Of a stretch of DNA of 56,176 nt, positions 7,914-18,396 are shown piece after piece. The notes beneath the pieces were generated by a model that saw nothing but the letters and a program-made list of their open reading frames with translations, was not told the DNA's origin and made no database searches. The stretch is from Streptomyces sp. NRRL S-340 (GTDB lineage: Bacteria; Actinomycetota; Actinomycetes; Streptomycetales; Streptomycetaceae): assembly GCF_000720185.1 (NCBI RefSeq), contig NZ_JOIY01000046.1:1-56176 (forward strand). Direction: 5' to 3'. Every line of letters starts with the position of its first letter. Positions within the stretch are counted from its first letter, which is position 1. The position numbers and the translations under genes are program-made.

Positions 7914-7939
7914 CCCCGGCAAGCAGACGCTTGCCGGGG
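7914..7939. terminator. Perfect 11-bp hairpin after hsdR
   Basis: Arms 7914-7924 and 7929-7939 pair perfectly with a 4-base loop, 23 bases beyond the hsdR stop. It should end the first restriction operon, so the membrane-protein/methylase/specificity unit needs its own promoter somewhere in 7737-7913. Confidence 0.8.
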
Positions 7940-7961
7940 CCAGAAGCAAGATGAGCGAGGG

Positions 7962-10900
7962 CTATGCGTCGGCGGTCGAGCCGTCCTGGGACCACTTGTC
8001 GGCAAAGTGTTCCATCTGGCGGATCACCAGGTCGATCGCTTCCTTAGACTGCTCCGGCGGGTAGCCATGACGGGCCAGGAGGCGCCTGATGGTGGCGCGG
8101 AGCCTGGCCCGGACCGGTTCGCGGGCGATCCAGTCCTTCTTGAGGTTCTTGCGGACCTGGACCACGAGGTCCCGGGCGATGCCGGAGAGGATCTCGTCGC
8201 CCATGAGGTCGCGGGCGCTGCCGAGGTCGGCGACCGCGTCGTAGAAGGCGAGTTCGTCGTCGCCCAGCGGCGGGGTGAACTTCTCACCTCGCCGCGCGTC
8301 CTCCGCAACCGTCTTGGCCAGTTCCACCAGCTGGGCGATGATCTCGGCGCTGGTGAGCTGCTGACGCATGTAGCGGGTCATCAGGTCCTGAAGGCGCTCT
8401 GAGAAAGCGGTCTGGCGGACGATGTTGTGCCGGGTCTGCTCGCGCATCTTCTGCTCGACGAGGCGGCGCAGGGCTTCGGCGGCCAGGTGTGGGGTTTCGC
8501 TGTTCTGCAGGCGGCCGACGAGGGCGTCGTTGAGGTGGGTGAGGTCGGCCTTGTCCAGTCCGGCCTCGGAGAAGAGGTCGGTGACGCCGCCGGTCTCCAC
8601 GACGGCGGAGGTGAGCTGGGAGAGGTAGAGGGCGACGTCGCGGGCGACGGGCAGGCCCTGGGCTTCGCGGTCCATGGCGTCGAGCTTCGCCATATACGTA
8701 CGGACCTCGACGAGGAACTGGATGTCGCGCTTCCAATACGGCTGGTCGGTAAACCGGGAGGAGATGTCGGCGGATGAGCCGGCCAGGGCGAAGAAGCGTT
8801 CCAGGCGGTAGCCGTGTTCGCGGAAGCGGCGGCTGAGGGTCTGATTCGGGTCGTCGAGCTGGTCGGGGTTGTTGCCCGGGGTGGCGGGGCTGCGGAGGTA
8901 CTCGGCCGTGGTGTAGGCCGCCTTGACGAAGGCCTTCGCGTCGGGGCGGGAGAGGCGTTCGCGCCAGTTCCAGCCGAGGAGCATCTGGTCGAGGATGTCG
9001 TACTCGTTGCGGAGTTCGTCCAGGGCTCGGTCGATGTCCTGGCCGAGGGTCCGGTCGGCCTGGTCGTCGGCGGAGTACTCGGCGATGGCCTTCTGGAGGT
9101 TCTCGGTGAGCGGGGCGTAGCCGACGAGGAGGCCTTCCTCCTTCTTGCGGAAGCGGCGGTTGACGCGGGCGAGGGCCTGCATCAGGCCGGCACCGCGGAG
9201 CGGCCGGTCCAGGTACATGGTGTGGATGGACGGCGCGTCGAAGCCGGTCAGGAGCATGTTGTTGACGATGAGGAGCTGGAGTTCGTCCTCGGGGTCCTTG
9301 GCGCGGTTGATGACGGCCTTGCGCTGGGAGTCGCGCAGGGCGTGGGCGCGCAGTTCCTCGGAGTCCTTGCGGGAGTCCGAGGAGTAGACGATCTTCATGG
9401 CGCCGGTGGTGGGGTCGTCCGTGTGCCAGTCCGGGCGCAGTTCGCGCAGGGCGTCGTAGACGCGGACACAGATCTCGCGGGTGGCGCAGACGAGCATCGC
9501 CTTGCCGGGGGCGCCGCCGGGTGCGTCGTCGGCGTCCGCGACGAAGGGCAGCATGGCCGCACGGCGGGCTTCCCAGTGTTCGACCAGGTCCTGGGTCAGG
9601 TCACGTATCCGGGCGGGGGCGCCGTACATGGCGTTCATGGTGGCGACGGCCTGCTCGACGCGGGTGCGCTCGGTGTCGTCCAGGCCGTCGGTGATGCGGT
9701 CGGCCTCGCTGTCGATGGCGGTGGGGTCGACGTCGCGGTCGAGGACAAGCTGGACGACGCGGCTCTCGTGGTAGACCTTCACGGTCGCGCCGTCGTCGGC
9801 GGCCCGCTTGAGGTCGTAGGTGTCGATGTAGTCGCCGAACACCTCGCGGGTGTTGCGGTCGGCCTCGGAGATCGGGGTGCCGGTGAAGGCGAGGAGCGTG
9901 GCGTGCGGGAGGGCGTCGCGCAGGTGGCGGGCGTAGCCGTCGAGGTGGTCGTAGTGGCTGCGGTGGGCCTCGTCGACCACGACGACGATGTTGCGCCGCT
10001 CGGAGAGGAGCGGGTGGTCCGTCCCGGACTCCTTCTCCTGCTTGGTACGGCCGAACTTCTGCAGGGTGGTGAAGAGGATGCCGCCGGTGCGCTTGGCGGC
10101 GAGCTCATCGCGGAGTGCGGCGCGGTTGAGGAACTGGTGGGGTTGTTCCGGGAGGACCTCGCTCTCCTTGAACGTGTCGAAGAGCTGGTCGTCGAGATCG
10201 GTACGGTCGGTGACGACCACCACGGTGGGGTTGTGCAGGGCGGGGTCGCGCATGACGAGGTTGGTGGTCAGCACCATCTCCTCGGACTTGCCCGAGCCTT
10301 GGGTGTGCCAGACCACGCCGGCCTTGCCGTCGGTCGCGGCGGCGCGGCGTACGGCGTCGGCGGCGCGGGTGACCGCGAAGTACTGGTGCGGCTTCGCGAT
10401 CCGCTTCATGCGCTTGGCGGGCACGAAGTTGATGAAAGACCGGACGAGGGCGAGGAAGCGGGGCTGGGTGAACAGGCCGTGCAGGGCCAGGTCCTGGCCG
10501 GTCGGGACGTCGGCATCGGCGTCGGCGTGGACGGCGGCAGCGTCCACGGTGTCCACGCGGGCGCCGAACTCGTCGGTGTTCCACGGGGCGAAGTGCTCGT
10601 ACGGGGTGAAGGGGGTGCCGTACCTCGCGGTGATCCCGTCGGAGAGCAGCACGACCGCGTTGTAGCGGAAGGCGGTCGGGAACTCCTCGACGTAGTGCCG
10701 GATCTGGGTGTGCGCGGCAGCGAGGGTGGCGTTCGGGTCGCCGGCCCGCTTGAGCTCGATGACGGCCAGCGGGAAACCGTTGACGTACAGGACGAGGTCG
10801 AAGCGGCGGTTGCGCTCACCGTTGATCACGGTCACCTGGCGGACCGCGCGGTACGTGTTCGCGTCCGCGTTCTCCAGGTCGACGATCCGGACGGTCGGCG

Positions 10901-11294
10901 TGTACTCGGCGCCGAGCGCGTCGGTGTACGTGACGGAGTGGATGCCGTCGGTCAGGTAGCCGTGCGCGGTCCGGTTCTCCTCGTACGTGTCCTGGGAGGT
11001 CGGGGTCGCGGCGGTTGCGAGGGCCTCACGGACGGCCTCCGGGGGGAGGTCGGGGTTGAGCCGCTCGATGGCCTCGCGGAGATCGGAGTAGAGGATCAGG
11101 TCGTCCCAGGAACGGCGATGCCCGGAGCCGGGGGCGAGCTCATTGCCCTCGGCCTTCGGCCAGTCGAGCTCCACGAGCTCTTCGAGGGCGAGAAACTCCC
11201 AGTCGATTTCGAGGGGGCGGAAGTTGTCGGGGGTGGAGGTGTCGGGGCTGTTGGGGGTGTCGCTGCTGCCGTCGTCGTTCCCGTGCGTGGTCAT
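7962..11294 (-). CDS. hsdR: Type I restriction endonuclease, motor/nuclease subunit HsdR
   Basis: 1110 aa, normal HsdR length. The N-terminal nuclease has the PD-(D/E)XK pattern: Asp166 (RRFDLVLY), then Glu180 and Lys182 in AVIELKR. The SF2 translocase follows: Walker A QGSGKS (332-337), DEAH (441-444), FTGTPI, and a helicase lobe ending TGFDAPSIHTMYLDRPL and ALARVNR. The C-terminal helical part (about 900-1100) usually binds the methylase-specificity core. The ATG at 11294 overlaps the hsdS stop by 4 bases (ATGA). It cuts unmodified DNA far from the site after ATP-driven translocation. All key residues are present, so it should be active. Confidence 0.95.
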   Translation of the reverse strand: MTTHGNDDGSSDTPNSPDTSTPDNFRPLEIDWEFLALEELVELDWPKAEGNELAPGSGHRRSWDDLILYSDLREAIERLNPDLPPEAVREALATAATPTSQDTYEENRTAHGYLTDGIHSVTYTDALGAEYTPTVRIVDLENADANTYRAVRQVTVINGERNRRFDLVLYVNGFPLAVIELKRAGDPNATLAAAHTQIRHYVEEFPTAFRYNAVVLLSDGITARYGTPFTPYEHFAPWNTDEFGARVDTVDAAAVHADADADVPTGQDLALHGLFTQPRFLALVRSFINFVPAKRMKRIAKPHQYFAVTRAADAVRRAAATDGKAGVVWHTQGSGKSEEMVLTTNLVMRDPALHNPTVVVVTDRTDLDDQLFDTFKESEVLPEQPHQFLNRAALRDELAAKRTGGILFTTLQKFGRTKQEKESGTDHPLLSERRNIVVVVDEAHRSHYDHLDGYARHLRDALPHATLLAFTGTPISEADRNTREVFGDYIDTYDLKRAADDGATVKVYHESRVVQLVLDRDVDPTAIDSEADRITDGLDDTERTRVEQAVATMNAMYGAPARIRDLTQDLVEHWEARRAAMLPFVADADDAPGGAPGKAMLVCATREICVRVYDALRELRPDWHTDDPTTGAMKIVYSSDSRKDSEELRAHALRDSQRKAVINRAKDPEDELQLLIVNNMLLTGFDAPSIHTMYLDRPLRGAGLMQALARVNRRFRKKEEGLLVGYAPLTENLQKAIAEYSADDQADRTLGQDIDRALDELRNEYDILDQMLLGWNWRERLSRPDAKAFVKAAYTTAEYLRSPATPGNNPDQLDDPNQTLSRRFREHGYRLERFFALAGSSADISSRFTDQPYWKRDIQFLVEVRTYMAKLDAMDREAQGLPVARDVALYLSQLTSAVVETGGVTDLFSEAGLDKADLTHLNDALVGRLQNSETPHLAAEALRRLVEQKMREQTRHNIVRQTAFSERLQDLMTRYMRQQLTSAEIIAQLVELAKTVAEDARRGEKFTPPLGDDELAFYDAVADLGSARDLMGDEILSGIARDLVVQVRKNLKKDWIAREPVRARLRATIRRLLARHGYPPEQSKEAIDLVIRQMEHFADKWSQDGSTADA

Positions 11295-12338
11295 ACGTGG
11301 TCCTCGACAATCTTCTCGGCGTCCTTGACGCGGATCCGGCCGGACATGAGTTGGGGGAGGAGGGTGTCGCGGAGGGTGGCGAGGGTTTGGTTCTCCTGCT
11401 CGCGCACCCGCGACATCGCGAAAAGCTCCCGTGCTTCCACTGTGAACCGCTGGATGGAGTGCGCGTCCGGAACCTTGATCCGGACCGACAGAGCCCTATC
11501 CCGGTTCAGTCCAGGAACAGCTGAATCCGAGTTCATCTCCTCCAGCCCCAATCCCTTGAGGAGAAAGTACGCGTATTCCATGGACACCCCATTACCGCGA
11601 CACACCACATAGAATGTCGTGTCAATTGGGAAGAATCCACCCTCCGACCAATAAACCGACCCAACCGTCCCCTTGCGGCCGACAATAATCCCGGGCCCCT
11701 CAAGCAGGGCCTCAATGTGCGTTCCACTGATTCCACCGCTCCCGAACACGGGAATTTCTCCGGCGACCCTCCGGGCAGCGGGCAGGGATTTCCCGTACTT
11801 CAACTCAAGGATGTCACCCAGCACCGCCGACTCCATCGCCGACGCCGAAACCTGCGCCGCCTTCGCCGCACCCAGCTCCATCGCCGCAGCCACGATGCGC
11901 TCATTGACGACGATCTTGTCGTCCAGCGCCCCAAGTACAGCCGCAATGGCGCGCTGTTCATCAGGTTCCGGAAGACTAATGGGAATCTGCGTGATGTAAT
12001 TCCTGTTAAGCATTGGCTGGGCAGCGCCGGAATTGTATCCAGAAAAGTCGATCTCCCCCAGCAGGTGATAGACAAACCTAGGGTCATTCCCCATGAAGTC
12101 AGTCACGTAAAGCGAAGTATTGAGCGGCCAAAAATCTTCGGCGCAGTATGTAGCGTGCCCCATGGAAGCCCCAGCGCGCCCAACAACGACGCCGGGGGCC
12201 TTCGCAATCGCCGTGTCATGAAATCCACTTGGCCCAGCCGCTCCGACCACTGGAACATTTCCCGGGTTCCGGCTCGTCGTCGGAAGGTCGTGGCCACGAC
12301 GCAGCTTCACAAGCTGGTCAAGCGTAGTGCGAGTCCAT

Positions 12339-12346
<8 letters not shown>
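11291..12346 (-). CDS. hsdS: Type I restriction specificity subunit HsdS
   Basis: 351 aa. The ATG at 12346 ([13 protein letters not shown]) overlaps the hsdM end by 8 bases. Two target-recognition domains are seen: about residues 5-130 ([11 protein letters not shown], then [25 protein letters not shown]) and about 180-310 ([25 protein letters not shown]). Each is followed by helices ([35 protein letters not shown]). Both halves have the same type of fold, giving a bipartite recognition site. Base composition drops visibly in 11,540-12,290 compared with hsdR and hsdM, as often seen when recognition domains have been exchanged. Confidence 0.92.
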
Positions 12347-13973
<1,627 letters not shown>

Positions 13974-13990
13974 GGGCGCTCGGGTCTCCT

Positions 13991-16156
13991 TCAAGAGTCG
14001 GACGAGGGTCGGACGAGAGGTGGTTCGGTGAGGGTCAGCGTGCCGTCGACGAGGCCGGCGGCGGTCAGGGAAGTCAGGTCGTCGAGGGCCGCCGCGTGCT
14101 GTCGCAGCAGGGCTGTGCGGCGGGCGATGTCGGCCAGGAGCGCGTCGTAACGCTCGGCCTCGTCGCCGGGGAGGTCGGGGATGAGGAGGTCCTCTATGCG
14201 GCGGGCGGAGCGGACCGCGCCGCTCACCCGCCGGTGTTCGGTAGCCGCCGAGCGCAGGAGCGCCGCCAGGACGCGAGGCCGTACAAGGTGCTCGGCGTCG
14301 GACCGTGCGCGCAGGACGCGGGCGGGGAAGGCGACCACCGACAGGCCCTCGTCGTCGACGTACGCGCCGAAGCTCGGGGTGGCGGTGACGACGATGTCGC
14401 CGGGTTCGGTGAAGTAGGCGTGCTCGTAGGTGTTGAGGAGTACGGCGCGGTCGATGCGGTGGCTTCCGACCGGCGCGCTGCCGGTGATCTCGGCCGGGGT
14501 GAGGACCGTGTAGTGGCCCGCGCAGCCGGTTAGGAGGTGTTCGGCGGCGATGCGGTGGCCGGGCAGCCGGCGCAGGCGGCGGTCCTTGAGCAGGCGGGCC
14601 ACGGTGGTGCGGCGGGCCGGCTGGTCGTCGGGGCGCAGGACGGCGTTGGCACGGATCGTGGGCGCGTGGTCGAGTGCGCTACGGGTGGCGTCGATTAGCT
14701 GCTGGAGCCGGAGTTCGGTCTCGGAGATGCGGGCCGGGCGTTCGACGACGGTGCGGGTGTAGCGGTTGGCGTGCGGGCGGTGCTGGGGGGTGAACGCGGC
14801 CCCCGGTGCGCCGGTCAGCGCGGTGGCCCGGACGACGGCGGCGTTGCGCGGTTCGTGGCGGCTGTCCGCCCGCCAGCCCGCGTCGCGGAAGATGTCGATG
14901 TCCTCGGCCAACGCGTCCAGGGTCTGCAGGGTGAGGCCGCGTGAGGAGAGGTCGGCGAGGAGGACCTGGCCGGTGCGCTTGTCTTCGGGGGTGCGGTGCA
15001 GGATCCAGATCGCGGTGCGGTGGGCCGGGCGGAAGGGGAGTACGCCTTCGGGGAGGCTGATCGCGGCCTTGAGGAGGTGCTGTTCCAGGAAGTCCCGGCG
15101 CAGACGGTCCGCTTCCCCGCGTGCGGGCAGGGGCCGGACGAGCGCGTCGGCGGGTCCCAGGACGACGGCCGTGCGGTCCTCGGCGAGGAGGTCGGTGAGA
15201 TCCTGCAGGCACTGCAGGACGGCGAGCGGGCTGCGGGTCTCGGCCGCCTCATAGGGCAGGCAGCAGGCGATGACGTGCGGGTTTCCCCAGTCTTCCGTGG
15301 CCAGTTCCTCGCCGTCGGCAAGGTCCATCTCGAATTCCTGGACGCCCTGTGCCATGAGGCGGCGACGGGCGAGCCGGGCCAGGTCCGGCATCGAGTCCGC
15401 GGAGAGGAAGAAGGGTGAGTCCTCGGCATCGGACACGGATTCACGCAGGGCGACCAGTAGATCGCCGCTGCGGGGATGCAGGACGGCGGCCGTTGCCCCT
15501 TCTTCGCGCTCGTTCAGTCGCGCGAGGCCGGTCAGGCGGGCCATCGTGCGGCTCACCAGCGGAATCGGTTCATCGGCGACGAGGTCGTCGCAGCCCAGGC
15601 GGCGGCGTGCGTCCATGACTCGTTCGAGCGCTTCGGCCGGGGTGTAGGCGGCCTCGGTGAGCTGGTCGGCGAGCATGGCGAGCAGGGGGCCCTGACGGTC
15701 AGCGTCGGGCAGGTCGCGCAGCTCTCTTTGGAGGAAGGTGTCGTCGAAGTCGGTCTCGGCGGCACGCTCCAGGATCGCCTGCCAGGACAGGTCGGCGAGC
15801 GGTTCGTCGAGGAGCTGGCGCAGGCAGAGCAGTGCGGTCACCGTGTCGACCAGCGTGCGAGCGGGGATCGCGCGCCGCCAGGCAGACAGGGTGTGCAGCA
15901 CAAGCTCCGCCCGGATCTGGCCGGCGTCGGCATTACCGCGGCCGGTGGACAGAAGCCATTCGGCGACTTCACGGCCGTCGAAGAGCGGGCTGGCTCCCTC
16001 GTACGCGACGGGTTCGGGGAAATCCGTGTGCCGGCGGGCCCAGGTGGTGACGACGGGACGTTGGACCTGGGCCAACGTCCCGATTTCGGCGTAACTAATC
16101 CGCCAGGAGATCTCCTCGGGCAGGATGGGAGCGGTTGCTTCACGTGTGCCAGCCAT
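13991..16156 (-). CDS. Degenerate HsdM-like protein fused to an HsdS-like recognition domain
   Basis: 721 aa, first gene of the operon; ATG with GAAGGGAG 9 bases upstream. Residues 15-75 look like a winged-helix/helix-turn-helix ([23 protein letters not shown], then [10 protein letters not shown]). Residues 80-210 are helical. Residues 215-400 align by pattern with the HsdM methylase core, but motif I (DPxCGSG) is replaced by HPRSGD (227-232) and motif IV (NPPF) by CLPY (299-302). Later structural parts remain ([22 protein letters not shown]). Residues about 500-620 resemble an HsdS recognition domain ([11 protein letters not shown], then [13 protein letters not shown]), and 625-700 a helical spacer. 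It cannot be a normal methyltransferase. It may be a non-catalytic recognition or allosteric subunit of the HsdMSR complex, or its regulator. The alignment is by eye. Confidence 0.75.
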   Translation of the reverse strand: MAGTREATAPILPEEISWRISYAEIGTLAQVQRPVVTTWARRHTDFPEPVAYEGASPLFDGREVAEWLLSTGRGNADAGQIRAELVLHTLSAWRRAIPARTLVDTVTALLCLRQLLDEPLADLSWQAILERAAETDFDDTFLQRELRDLPDADRQGPLLAMLADQLTEAAYTPAEALERVMDARRRLGCDDLVADEPIPLVSRTMARLTGLARLNEREEGATAAVLHPRSGDLLVALRESVSDAEDSPFFLSADSMPDLARLARRRLMAQGVQEFEMDLADGEELATEDWGNPHVIACCLPYEAAETRSPLAVLQCLQDLTDLLAEDRTAVVLGPADALVRPLPARGEADRLRRDFLEQHLLKAAISLPEGVLPFRPAHRTAIWILHRTPEDKRTGQVLLADLSSRGLTLQTLDALAEDIDIFRDAGWRADSRHEPRNAAVVRATALTGAPGAAFTPQHRPHANRYTRTVVERPARISETELRLQQLIDATRSALDHAPTIRANAVLRPDDQPARRTTVARLLKDRRLRRLPGHRIAAEHLLTGCAGHYTVLTPAEITGSAPVGSHRIDRAVLLNTYEHAYFTEPGDIVVTATPSFGAYVDDEGLSVVAFPARVLRARSDAEHLVRPRVLAALLRSAATEHRRVSGAVRSARRIEDLLIPDLPGDEAERYDALLADIARRTALLRQHAAALDDLTSLTAAGLVDGTLTLTEPPLVRPSSDS

Positions 16157-16508
16157 GCGGTTCCGCTCCCTTCGTGACGACTGCCTCGTGCTCTCGGTCG
16201 AGAACGTTTCTCCCAGGGCACCTCACACGCTACAGCCGGTCGAGCTCTCAGCTTCGCCAGCGGTTGATAACCAGGGTTATCAGATCCTCAAACAATTTCA
16301 CCGACAATTTTCTGGCACCTTCGTCACCATCACCCCGGCACCACCCGCCGGGACGCCAGCCCCATACGAGTCCGACCGCACCGGCGTCCTCATCGCCGCA
16401 CCTCCGCTCCCTTGCCGGGCACTCACCCCTGTCCGCCTCGACACCACCCGTCCCGTAAGGCCGCTCGTGTTACCGAAGCGCACCGCAACCTCGCCCCAGG
16501 AGACCTCT
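16157..16508. promoter_or_regulatory. Divergent intergenic region with an 18-bp palindrome
   Basis: 352 bases separate the divergent starts of the restriction operon and the DUF6119 gene. At 16265-16282 lies TGATAACCAGGGTTATCA, a perfect 8+2+8 palindrome, set in the most AT-rich part of the island (about 16260-16315). It is a candidate operator for a dimeric regulator that could serve both promoters; the winged-helix gene two positions downstream or the fusion's N-terminal HTH are possible binders. No clear -35/-10 pair was assigned. Confidence 0.5.
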
Positions 16509-18257
16509 GTGTCCAGCACCGCGTCGAAGCGCACCCTGTACCGCCTGACCCACATCAAGGCGACCCCTGAGTCGATGCTCGAAGCCCTCGACGTCGACGC
16601 CCTCGACACCCTGGGCGCGGTCGTGCGCGACGTCAGCGATCACATGGGAGTTCCCGCCCTCGCGGTGTCCTTCGCCGTAGCGAAGGAGGAAGCCGCCTGG
16701 GGCAAGGACATCCTCCGGCTCACCGACGAGTCGGACCTGCTGCAGAGCGAGCAGCGCACCGGCGCACTGCTGATGCTCGCCGTCGACGGCACGGTGTACG
16801 CGATCGGCTTCGACCAGGGCTACCGGCTTCTCCCCGGCCAGCTCAAGGACGCGCACTTCGGTCTGTCCTTCGGTATCCGCGCCATCAACCCGCGTCAGGT
16901 GCGGGACTTCACCGCCAGCGTCCTCGGCCAGGCGCGCATCGACAGTTCCCTGATCCATGCCGGCGCCTCCGTACCGGCACTCGGACTCCGGGACCACGGG
17001 CGGATCATCCGCCACCTCGGCGGCTACCTCGACGAAGTCGACCTCACCGCAGGGAGCGGCACCAGGAACGGGGCCATGACCGCGGAGGGCGGCATCGGTC
17101 TCCGTATCAAACTCGGCACCACCCCCGCCACACTGATCAAGGACATCCGCGCCATCGCCGCGATCTGCGAGCACGTCGTTCCCCACCCCGACCTGGCCTT
17201 CGTCGAGCACATCACCGCGGTCAAGGACCCTTCCCTCATCGACGCGCTCGACGCGGAACTGGACGCCACGCTCGGCCGTCCCGCAGACGGCCGGATCATC
17301 ACCGCCGTCCCCTTCTCCCAGAGCACCGACCTGCCCCGGTCCACCGCCTGCACCATCAAGATCGGGTCCTGCCCGCCCCACCTCCGGGACGAGTTCAGTC
17401 TCGACTACGTCCTGGAGCGGGCCCGTGTGATCAAGGCAGGCGCCCGCGTCACGGCGCTCCGGCAGGGCACCGTCGAACTGTTTCGTGACACGCTCTCCGC
17501 ACGGACCGCGCTCGCCCCGCGCACCGCCTCCCTGGAAGCCCTGTCCAAGGAAACCGCCATGAAGTGGATCGAGGCCACTTTCTCCCTCGGCTCCCGCACG
17601 TTCTGTCTGCTCGACGGTGAGTGGTACGAGCTCGGGGCGGGCTACCTGCGCAACGTCAACGAGACCGTGGCTCCCTTGTTCCCCGACGCGCCCTCCGTCG
17701 ATCTCCCCCGCTGGCCGCTCGTCGAGAAGCTCAACAAGAAGGGTATGCGCGTGATGCGTCCCGTAGACGAAGGCGACTACAACAAGCTGGCCGCCCAGGC
17801 CCGTCGCGGCTGGGTCTGCCTGGACAAGAAGAATGTCCACAACCCCTTTCGGGCAAGCAACTCCGTCGAGATCTGCGACCTGTTCACCGAGGACGACACT
17901 CTTGTCCTCGTGAAGCCCGCGCACTCCTCAAGCCCGCTGAGTCACCTGTTCAGCCAGGCGCGCGTCTCCGTTGAGCTCCTCTTCGAGAACGCGGCCGTAC
18001 GCGCGGAGTTCGCCCGGTCCGTACACGTCAACAGCGATCCGGCCCGCAGCATCCCCGAGGACTTCACCCCGCGCCGCGTCGTCTTCGCGATCCTTCTGAA
18101 GGACGGAGCCAAGCTCACGCCGGACTCCCTCTTCCCGTTCTCCGCCATCACCCTGGCCCAGACCGCGAAGGCCCTCGCCGCTCGCGGCGTGACCGTCGAA
18201 GTCATCGGCGTCGAAAGCGAGTCGGCCCAGTCCACCATGCGCGACGAGGCTGCGTAG
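16509..18257 (+). CDS. TIGR04141/DUF6119-family sporadically distributed protein
   Basis: 582 aa. GTG start with CAGGAGA 7 bases upstream. The sequence fits the family known as TIGR04141 (DUF6119): N-terminal RTLYRLTHIKATPESMLEAL, then LLMLAVDGTVYAIGFDQGYRLL and FGLSFGIRAINPRQVRDFT, a central domain, and a C-terminal block with YLRNVNETVAPLFPDAP, DKKNV and EICDLFT. The biochemical function of the family is, as far as I know, not established. Its patchy distribution and position, divergent from a type I restriction operon in an integrated island, favour a defence or restriction-accessory role. No catalytic motif was identified. The next gene follows 139 bases later on the same strand. Confidence 0.75.
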   Translation: MSSTASKRTLYRLTHIKATPESMLEALDVDALDTLGAVVRDVSDHMGVPALAVSFAVAKEEAAWGKDILRLTDESDLLQSEQRTGALLMLAVDGTVYAIGFDQGYRLLPGQLKDAHFGLSFGIRAINPRQVRDFTASVLGQARIDSSLIHAGASVPALGLRDHGRIIRHLGGYLDEVDLTAGSGTRNGAMTAEGGIGLRIKLGTTPATLIKDIRAIAAICEHVVPHPDLAFVEHITAVKDPSLIDALDAELDATLGRPADGRIITAVPFSQSTDLPRSTACTIKIGSCPPHLRDEFSLDYVLERARVIKAGARVTALRQGTVELFRDTLSARTALAPRTASLEALSKETAMKWIEATFSLGSRTFCLLDGEWYELGAGYLRNVNETVAPLFPDAPSVDLPRWPLVEKLNKKGMRVMRPVDEGDYNKLAAQARRGWVCLDKKNVHNPFRASNSVEICDLFTEDDTLVLVKPAHSSSPLSHLFSQARVSVELLFENAAVRAEFARSVHVNSDPARSIPEDFTPRRVVFAILLKDGAKLTPDSLFPFSAITLAQTAKALAARGVTVEVIGVESESAQSTMRDEAA

Positions 18258-18396
18258 CCGCCCGGGACTCTCGCCGTAAACACGCCCTCTATATCTCTCA
18301 TCCGAACGAGGAGTCCTTTCAGCAGCCCAGAATTCCCGCAAGGGCAGCGGGCATCGTCTCCGGGTGCAGGGCATTCAGGGAACGGCGGGAGGCTAC

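Noticed and set aside
8814..11612. A 932-codon open frame on the plus strand
   Set aside because: It lies antisense to hsdR and has the Val/Gly/Asp-rich composition typical of shadow frames in GC-rich DNA. HsdR has all family motifs.
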